Positions 6,649 to 10,522 of a DNA stretch of 10,522 nucleotides are shown here, piece after piece (within the stretch, counting starts at the first letter, position 1; every line of letters starts with the position of its first letter). A program made the position numbers and the translations under genes. The stretch covers positions 1 to 10,522 of the forward strand of contig JAEOTI010000777.1 in the NCBI GenBank assembly GCA_016839955.1. Direction: 5' to 3'. The notes under the pieces were generated by a model that ran no database searches, was not told the DNA's origin, and saw nothing but the letters and a program-made list of their open reading frames with translations. This DNA comes from Candidatus Hodarchaeota archaeon. GTDB lineage: Archaea > Asgardarchaeota > Heimdallarchaeia > Hodarchaeales > YT1-057.

Positions 6649-6701
6649 AACGATATTAAAATACTATCAATTACACCTGAATGAATTCAGCTGTCTGTCT
6701 G

Positions 6702-8075
6702 CTAAATTTCCTTAGAAAATTTTTGTAACTTAAAAATAGTAAATCCTTCAGTTTGAGTTCTATGGGGAAACAATCTTTGACCCTTAGGTTCTTCAATTAC
6801 GTCTCCAACAATCGGATCAGGTTTTATCGTTGAAAAATCAGAATGACTTTTCAAAAAGGAAGAAATTACAGATTCATTTTCCAACGGGTGAAGGGAGCAG
6901 GTTGAATAAACAAGAACTCCATTATTTTGTAGATATTTTGAACAGTTTTCTAGAATAACTCTTTGAATACGAGCATAATACCTTACATCTCTGCGAGAAT
7001 TTCTCCATTTTGCCTCAGGCCTTCTTGAAAAGGTTCCAGTACCACTACACGGTGCGTCTATAAGGATTTTATCAAAATTTTTTCCTTTAAATAATCCTAT
7101 AGTGTTCCTAACGTCCATACAGAGAATTTGAACATTTTGACAATTGTTATAATCAATATTTCTTTTCAACTCTTTCAAGCGTTCAAAATTACGATCTATT
7201 GCCATTATTTTTGCTTTGTTATGTGAAAGACTAGATATATGAGTTGTTTTTCCTCCAGGAGCTGCACAAACGTCTAAAACATCATCATTTGTTTGCGGAC
7301 CCAAAACATGAGAGACTAATGCACTCCCTTTATCTTGGATGTAATAGAAGCCTTTTTGATAGGATGGTTGTCTAGGGATTGGAATACTGGTCCTTGTCAC
7401 CTTTATGACATCAGATAAGTCAGAATCGAGTTCAAATTCAATATTTTCCTGAGACAATATCTGAAAGATTTTATCTTTCGATTTCAACAGATTTATTCTT
7501 AAATACAAAGGCAAAGGGTTGTTATTTGTAATCAATAATGCCAGAAGTTCTTCCTGTGGTAACTGAATTGCCCAATCTCGTATCAACCATGTTGGATGAA
7601 GATATTGAATGGCAAGTTTCTCATAAGGATCATCCTTTGTTACAATAAGATCATTGATGTCAACTTGCTCTAATTGATGGAAAATTGAATTAATAGATCT
7701 ATAAAATCGCTTTAACTCAGTTAAATTCTTAGAAATTTCAATTAGAGTGTTAGTAACAAGGGGGAAGGGGTGATGTTCAAAATGAGTCCTAAAGACACCA
7801 ATTCTTAACAAATTTCGAAGAATTGAATTTTTTTTTCGTATTAGGGTAAGTTGACTATCAACATGATGAATAAGCCTATCTATCGTTCCTTTTCTTCGAT
7901 AAGTCTCAAAAACAAGAGCGTGTATGGATGCTCTGATTTCTTGCTGACTTTCTGACGAAAAAATATTCCATTTTGCTTTTCTAAGTGCAGTCCTTAAGGA
8001 AACTTGGTTATCTTCAGCATAGGCTAGAACTCTACTTGCGAAAAGCTCCCTCATTGAGTCGACTTGTGAATTCAT
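6702..8075 (-). CDS. rsmB: RsmB-like rRNA cytosine-C5 methyltransferase (NusB + NSUN)
   Basis: The 457-residue product has an N-terminal all-helical NusB-like domain (about 5-135) and a linker/RNA-binding region (150-245). The SAM-dependent NSUN (NOL1/NOP2/Sun) catalytic domain runs from about 245 to 450. Motif I is DVCAAPGGKT (268-277), which binds SAM. Asp294 in AIDR contacts the ribose. Motif IV is DAPCSGTG (340-347), with the Cys343 that releases the product. Motif VI is STCSLHPLEN (391-400), with nucleophile Cys393. All key residues are present and length fits full RsmB/Fmu (about 430-450). In bacteria RsmB makes m5C967 of 16S rRNA; the target in this organism is not known, so the symbol is by family. 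A minus-strand TATA box lies about 31 bases upstream. It is separated from nikR by 103 bases and a T run, so it is probably transcribed independently. Confidence 0.88.
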   Translation of the reverse strand: MNSQVDSMRELFASRVLAYAEDNQVSLRTALRKAKWNIFSSESQQEIRASIHALVFETYRRKGTIDRLIHHVDSQLTLIRKKNSILRNLLRIGVFRTHFEHHPFPLVTNTLIEISKNLTELKRFYRSINSIFHQLEQVDINDLIVTKDDPYEKLAIQYLHPTWLIRDWAIQLPQEELLALLITNNNPLPLYLRINLLKSKDKIFQILSQENIEFELDSDLSDVIKVTRTSIPIPRQPSYQKGFYYIQDKGSALVSHVLGPQTNDDVLDVCAAPGGKTTHISSLSHNKAKIMAIDRNFERLKELKRNIDYNNCQNVQILCMDVRNTIGLFKGKNFDKILIDAPCSGTGTFSRRPEAKWRNSRRDVRYYARIQRVILENCSKYLQNNGVLVYSTCSLHPLENESVISSFLKSHSDFSTIKPDPIVGDVIEEPKGQRLFPHRTQTEGFTIFKLQKFSKEI

Positions 8076-8103
8076 TGCTAATATCAGAATATTTACTTTC
8101 TGC

Positions 8104-8109
8104 TATAAA
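8104..8109 (-). promoter_or_regulatory. TATA box of the methyltransferase gene
   Basis: TTTATA on the minus strand is centred about 31 bases before the ATG at 8075. This predicts a start point a few bases before the codon, i.e. a nearly leaderless transcript, common in archaea. Confidence 0.45.
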
Positions 8110-8140
8110 CTTAAGGAAATTAAAACTTGATTATAATATT

Positions 8141-8150
8141 AAAAAATTTA
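8141..8150 (-). terminator. Oligo-T run after nikR
   Basis: Read on the minus strand this is TAAATTTTTT, about 30 bases past the nikR stop codon and ahead of the methyltransferase promoter. It suits archaeal termination of nikR. Confidence 0.4.
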
Positions 8151-8178
8151 GCAGAAGAATACCTTAATGTCTTATTCT

Positions 8179-8625
8179 CTAAAGGTTCGGTGGAAGAATT
8201 AACGCTCCACCACAGTGTTTAGTACCAGGCAGTGTTCTAGTTTTTTGAATCAAAGAATGAATTAATCCTTCTTCCCCTTTTACTATTGACAACTCTAAAC
8301 AATTTTTTTTGTCAACATGAAAATGTAATGAACCAATATTCTCTAATCGTGATGACTGATAATCATGCTGTAATTTGATTAATTGTTGAGCGACTTCCTG
8401 TCGATGATGATCAAATGCAGACCAAATAACGCCCCAGCGAATAGCTTGGCTCTCAAATTTTTTTTCTGGTGATTCATCTGCAATGAAACTGGCTATTAAT
8501 TCTTTAATAGCTTTTGAACGGCTTTCAAATCCTATTTCTTGGATCTTACGGTCAAAAACCGCTAATAATTTCGAATCTAATCGGATGGAAATTGTTTCTG
8601 TTTTTTTGTGGTTAGTAGTATTCAT
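8179..8625 (-). CDS. nikR: Nickel-responsive transcriptional regulator NikR
   Basis: The 148-residue product has a ribbon-helix-helix DNA-binding domain (TISIRLDSKLLAVFD to SRSKAIKELIASFI, 11-48) and an ACT-like metal-binding/tetramerisation domain (62-143). Candidate nickel ligands follow the family order: His87 (in LQHD), His101 and His103 (in LHFH), and Cys109 (in NCLE). The later steps of 2 and 6 residues match E. coli NikR (H87, H89, C95). The step from first to second His is 14 rather than the usual 11, i.e. a 3-residue insertion in the helix-strand link. Nickel-loaded NikR represses nickel uptake. The gene is divergent from an ECF transporter operon, with a perfect palindrome between them, so it very likely controls both itself and that operon. 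The stop is followed by a T run. Confidence 0.93.
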   Translation of the reverse strand: MNTTNHKKTETISIRLDSKLLAVFDRKIQEIGFESRSKAIKELIASFIADESPEKKFESQAIRWGVIWSAFDHHRQEVAQQLIKLQHDYQSSRLENIGSLHFHVDKKNCLELSIVKGEEGLIHSLIQKTRTLPGTKHCGGALILPPNL

Positions 8626-8629
8626 CTGT

Positions 8630-8637
8630 CATCATTT
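8630..8637 (+). promoter_or_regulatory. Extra operator half-site near the nikR start
   Basis: CATCATTT here is identical to the left half of the palindrome core at 8650-8657 and lies exactly 20 bases (about two helical turns) away, on the same DNA face. It covers the predicted nikR transcription start, so a second NikR dimer could bind here and strengthen autoregulation. Confidence 0.4.
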
Positions 8638-8648
8638 CCCCGTGTCTC

Positions 8649-8668
8649 ACATCATTTATAAATGATGT
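8649..8668. promoter_or_regulatory. Perfect 20-base palindrome: candidate NikR operator with embedded TATA box
   Basis: ACATCATTTATAAATGATGT is its own reverse complement over all 20 bases. Its centre TTTATAAA (8655-8662) is a symmetric TATA box that could serve both nikR (start codon 34 bases to the left) and cbiM (start codon 36 bases to the right). Nickel-NikR bound here would exclude TBP and silence both directions. NikR proteins are known to bind dyad operators. This sequence differs from the E. coli GTATGA/TCATAC site, so recognition is inferred from position. Confidence 0.7.
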
Positions 8669-8684
8669 AATACTAAATTAATTT

Positions 8685-8689
8685 GGTGA
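8685..8689 (+). promoter_or_regulatory. Ribosome binding site fixing the cbiM TTG start
   Basis: GGTGA lies 8 bases before the TTG at 8698, ideal spacing. It overlaps the alternative TTG (8683) and GTG (8686) codons, which would therefore lack any ribosome binding site. Confidence 0.65.
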
Positions 8690-8697
8690 AAATTTCA

Positions 8698-9372
8698 TTG
8701 CATATTCCAGACGGTTTCTTATCATTGCCCATTGCCCTTATTACATGGATTTTCGCGCTAATTATGATTGCATATTCTTTATGGCGGTTACGTGATATCG
8801 ATGAGAGACAACTCTCATACATGGGTGTTCTTGGGGCGGTGATATTCGCTGCTCAAATGTTGAATTTTCCAATTGCATCCGGGACATCAGGTCATTTGGG
8901 TGGAGGCGCATTAGCTGCTTTAATTGTTGGACCATATGCAGGTGTTATTATACTAACAGTTGTTTTAGTGATCCAAGCTCTTCTATTTGCAGATGGTGGT
9001 GTTACTGTCCTTGGAGCCAATATCCTCAATATGGGTATAATTGGTGCTTTTGTGGGTTATTATTCCAAAGAAATCCTAATGAGCATTCGTAATGATGATT
9101 CAATGTTTTATATTTCTGCGTTCATTGCTGGATTTCTTGGTCTTTTTGTCGCAGCAATTGCAGCAGCAATTGAATTAGGTCTCTCTGGAACCTTTGATAT
9201 GACCTCAGCTTTGATTGCTATGGGATTATATCATCTTATTATTGGGATAGGTGAAGGAGTAATTACAGCAGCAGTCTTAGGTTATTTAAGTCAAGTTGAT
9301 TTTCCTGTTGGTTTACCAAGTAAAGAGTTACCTGCTGAGATTGTTGGAACACCCCCTCAACTTTTCGGATAA
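8698..9372 (+). CDS. cbiM: ECF transporter S component CbiM/NikM (nickel uptake)
   Basis: Substrate-binding membrane subunit of an energy-coupling-factor transporter for nickel (or cobalt). The start is set at TTG 8698, giving 224 residues beginning MHIPDGFLSL. In this family the N-terminal amine and His2 are metal ligands, so an N-terminal extension would be unexpected, and GGTGA sits 8 bases upstream. Other family marks are QMLNFPIASGTSGHLGGG with ligand His66, DGGVTVLGANILNMG (about 101-115), and HLIIGIGEGVITA near the C-terminus. About six hydrophobic helices are visible. The substrate is probably nickel because the operon faces nikR across a shared operator; sequence alone cannot exclude cobalt (symbol alternative nikM). 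The next gene starts 16 bases after the stop. Transcription probably begins from the TATA box inside the palindrome and would be repressed by nickel. Confidence 0.92.
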   Translation: MHIPDGFLSLPIALITWIFALIMIAYSLWRLRDIDERQLSYMGVLGAVIFAAQMLNFPIASGTSGHLGGGALAALIVGPYAGVIILTVVLVIQALLFADGGVTVLGANILNMGIIGAFVGYYSKEILMSIRNDDSMFYISAFIAGFLGLFVAAIAAAIELGLSGTFDMTSALIAMGLYHLIIGIGEGVITAAVLGYLSQVDFPVGLPSKELPAEIVGTPPQLFG

Positions 9373-9374
9373 AT

Positions 9375-9379
9375 GGAGG
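9375..9379 (+). promoter_or_regulatory. Strong ribosome binding site for the PDGLE gene
   Basis: GGAGG sits 9 bases before the ATG at 9389, deciding this start over in-frame codons further upstream inside cbiM. Confidence 0.7.
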
Positions 9380-9388
9380 AAACAGAAT

Positions 9389-9739
9389 ATGATTCTTGGC
9401 TACAAAGAAAAAACTCTCATTGGAATAGTAATATTATTAGTTATACTCTTATTTTTAGTTCCTTTTGCATCTGAAGAAGTCGATGGTTTAGAAAAAGTCG
9501 CTGAAGAACAATTTGAAGATGGTAATTTTGATTTAGCATGGGATGAAGCAGATGAATTAGGTGCTGATGTTGCAGATGCTGCCCCTTTTCCAGATTATGT
9601 CGCTATTTTTGATGAGGGAGATGATTTAGCGGCGATTACTTCAGGGATCATTGGAATTATTGTTGTTCTTGGAATTTTCATTATTCCTGCTTTAGTTGTT
9701 AAATACAAAAAAGAAAATAAAGAAATTGATCCTGAATGA
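9389..9739 (+). CDS. cbiN: PDGLE-domain (CbiN/NikN-like) ECF transporter accessory protein
   Basis: The 116-residue product has a membrane helix (about 9-27), an outside loop (28-80) and a second helix (about 84-105) with a basic tail. The loop starts PFASEEVDGLEKVAEE, matching the PDGLE-domain signature PFAS...PDGLE-x-VAE with Val in place of the first Pro. It later has APFPDY (65-70), also typical of the family. Such proteins partner CbiM/NikM and are needed for metal uptake; CbiN-type loops help load metal into the S component. The loop here is remarkably acidic: about 20 Asp/Glu in 51 residues, with one Lys. Strong GGAGG and 16-base spacing place it in the cbiM operon. The symbol is by role; the family is the PDGLE type rather than classical short CbiN. 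Confidence 0.85.
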   Translation: MILGYKEKTLIGIVILLVILLFLVPFASEEVDGLEKVAEEQFEDGNFDLAWDEADELGADVADAAPFPDYVAIFDEGDDLAAITSGIIGIIVVLGIFIIPALVVKYKKENKEIDPE

Positions 9740-9745
9740 CAGGAC

Positions 9746-9762
9746 TTTTTATTCTTCTTTTT
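9746..9762 (+). terminator. T-rich tract after the PDGLE gene
   Basis: TTTTTATTCTTCTTTTT starts 6 bases past the stop codon. It could cause partial termination before cbiQ and so lower T-component expression, or be a chance pyrimidine stretch. Confidence 0.3.
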
Positions 9763-9801
9763 CAAATACGATAGATTCACTAATCTTCCGAGACAATCAA
9801 A

Positions 9802-9849
9802 CTCTTATCAAGCCACCAAAAACATATCCTAAAGGTCAATTGATAAGAG
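9802..9849 (+). promoter_or_regulatory. 10-base inverted repeat that would hide the cbiQ ribosome binding site
   Basis: CTCTTATCAA (9802-9811) and TTGATAAGAG (9840-9849) are perfect complements around a 28-base loop. The right arm contains most of the cbiQ Shine-Dalgarno sequence (GAGGCGAT, 9847-9854, 4 bases before the ATG at 9859). In mRNA the stem would block ribosome access; as DNA it could be a dyad protein site. No known riboswitch class is recognised. Confidence 0.4.
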
Positions 9850-9858
9850 GCGATACGA

Positions 9859-10522
9859 ATGAACGGCTCTCATGATATTCATGCTGTAGCTCCAAGTTTT
9901 TCTCGGGACACCCGAAGTAAATTAATTGCAGCAGTGGGAGCCACTACTGGGACTGCTTTCACAGTCACTTTCGACCAATTAATCTTGTTTTTTGGTTTAT
10001 TCATTATTATTTTTTTAGCTTTCAGACCTAGACGTAGTTTATTCAAAAAAATATTAATCCCATTACCTGTTATTTTCGCGTTTGGAATTCTTTCTTTTTT
10101 TACTCGCCCTGAAGAATTTATCTATTCAAATGGCTTTATGGACGCTAAATTTGATAAGATGTCATTTTCAATATTCATGATTTCAAAGAGTCTACTAGCT
10201 GTGTGTTTCATATTATCTGTTGTAGAATCAGAAAGCTTCTATGACATCATTTATGCTTTGGACGAAATGCATTTTCCTCGAATATTTACCTCATTACTCT
10301 TTCTAACTTATAGAAACATCTTTATAATCCAAGCTGAATTTGGCCGAATGTTAGAAGCCCGTCATAATCGAAATTTTGGGAAAAGAATATTTTTCAATTT
10401 CTATACTTTAAAAATTATAGGAAATATGATTGGAGGAGTATTAGTTCGATCATTAAAACGTTCTGAACATACAGCTGACATTCTAATAACTCGGGGATAT
10501 CAAGGACGTTTCCCTCATCCTA
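9859..10522 (+). CDS. cbiQ: ECF transporter T component CbiQ/NikQ, 3'-truncated by window
   Basis: Energy-coupling transmembrane subunit that links the S component to the ATPases. The frame from ATG 9859 is open to the window end (221 codons), so the C-terminus is missing. Visible family features are helices at about 36-56, 65-81 and 103-122, and the conserved DEMHFPRIFTSLLFLTYRNIF (135-155). Two coupling-helix motifs that dock on the ATPase follow. The first is RHNRNFG, aligning with RARGF; it keeps the central Arg171 but has Asn on both sides. The second is ITRGYQG, with Arg212. A GAGG-type ribosome binding site lies 8 bases upstream, partly inside an inverted repeat. It follows the PDGLE gene by 119 bases. 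The ATPase gene (cbiO/nikO) is expected next, outside the window. Confidence 0.9.
   Translation, partial: MNGSHDIHAVAPSFSRDTRSKLIAAVGATTGTAFTVTFDQLILFFGLFIIIFLAFRPRRSLFKKILIPLPVIFAFGILSFFTRPEEFIYSNGFMDAKFDKMSFSIFMISKSLLAVCFILSVVESESFYDIIYALDEMHFPRIFTSLLFLTYRNIFIIQAEFGRMLEARHNRNFGKRIFFNFYTLKIIGNMIGGVLVRSLKRSEHTADILITRGYQGRFPHP

Noticed and set aside
6677..6690. CTGAAT-GA-ATTCAG dyad between the convergent genes as a bidirectional terminator
   Set aside because: The 2-base loop cannot form a hairpin in RNA and no T run follows on either strand within useful distance; it may be chance.
7985..8167. 60-codon plus-strand open frame over the methyltransferase start
   Set aside because: It lies antisense to a well-supported gene and its promoter, and has no recognisable feature.
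8683..8697. Longer cbiM beginning MVKISLHIPDG
   Set aside because: It would bury the metal-binding N-terminus and lacks a ribosome binding site; the TTG at 8698 fits better.
9151..9172. Short GCAGCAATT direct repeat in cbiM
   Set aside because: It encodes an Ala/Ile stretch of a membrane helix and needs no further explanation.
9296..9388. Upstream extension of the PDGLE protein into cbiM
   Set aside because: GGAGG at 9375-9379 points to the ATG at 9389, which also puts the membrane helix at the N-terminus; the extension is out-of-frame cbiM sequence.

Overview
The window looks archaeal. Promoter-like sites are TATA boxes about 25-35 bases before starts, oligo-T runs follow several genes, Shine-Dalgarno sites are of the GGTGA/GGAGG type, and NikR sits beside an ECF nickel transporter. 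A long calcium-binding-repeat surface protein, a WD40-like propeller and a NusB-fused m5C methyltransferase would suit an Asgard (Heimdall-, Loki- or Thor-like) or related mesophilic archaeon. That placement is an inference from gene style; no marker gene fixes it. No rRNA, tRNA, CRISPR array or transposase is visible.

Left part (1-3726, moderate GC): the 3' portion of a very long secreted or surface protein built of thrombospondin type 3-like DxDxDG repeats. These are arranged in eight three-unit supermodules with a nearly exact 243-base period, followed by a C-terminal helical domain. A hairpin overlaps its stop codon. Next is a 408-residue degenerate seven-bladed WD40-like protein with no signal peptide.

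Middle part (3727-6700, strikingly AT-rich): three small membrane-protein genes in a row (102, 205 and 64 aa), made of repeated two-helix hairpins. They vaguely recall VirB2/TrbC or CedA1-type pilin/channel subunits. A 374-base AT-rich gap follows, holding an oligo-T terminator, nested dyads and a cluster of TTTGA pentamers. Then comes an overlapping gene pair: a protein with three predicted winged helices and a small CxGxxxCxC...HGPY protein resembling DUF6788. This stretch has the look of a transferred islet, and its function is unknown. It is the best candidate here for something undescribed.

Right part (6702-10522): on the minus strand, an RsmB-like NusB+NSUN rRNA m5C methyltransferase and nikR, each with its own signals. 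Divergent from nikR is a nickel ECF transporter operon: cbiM/nikM (S component), a PDGLE/CbiN-like protein and cbiQ (T component, cut by the window end). The ATPase CbiO is expected just downstream.

The 57-base space between nikR and the cbiM region holds a perfect 20-base palindrome whose centre is a symmetric TATA box, plus an extra half-site. This is a ready-made operator by which nickel-loaded NikR could shut off both directions. The cbiM start is best placed at a TTG codon at 8698, because that yields the metal-binding N-terminus MHIPDG. A 10-base inverted repeat before cbiQ would hide that gene's ribosome binding site.
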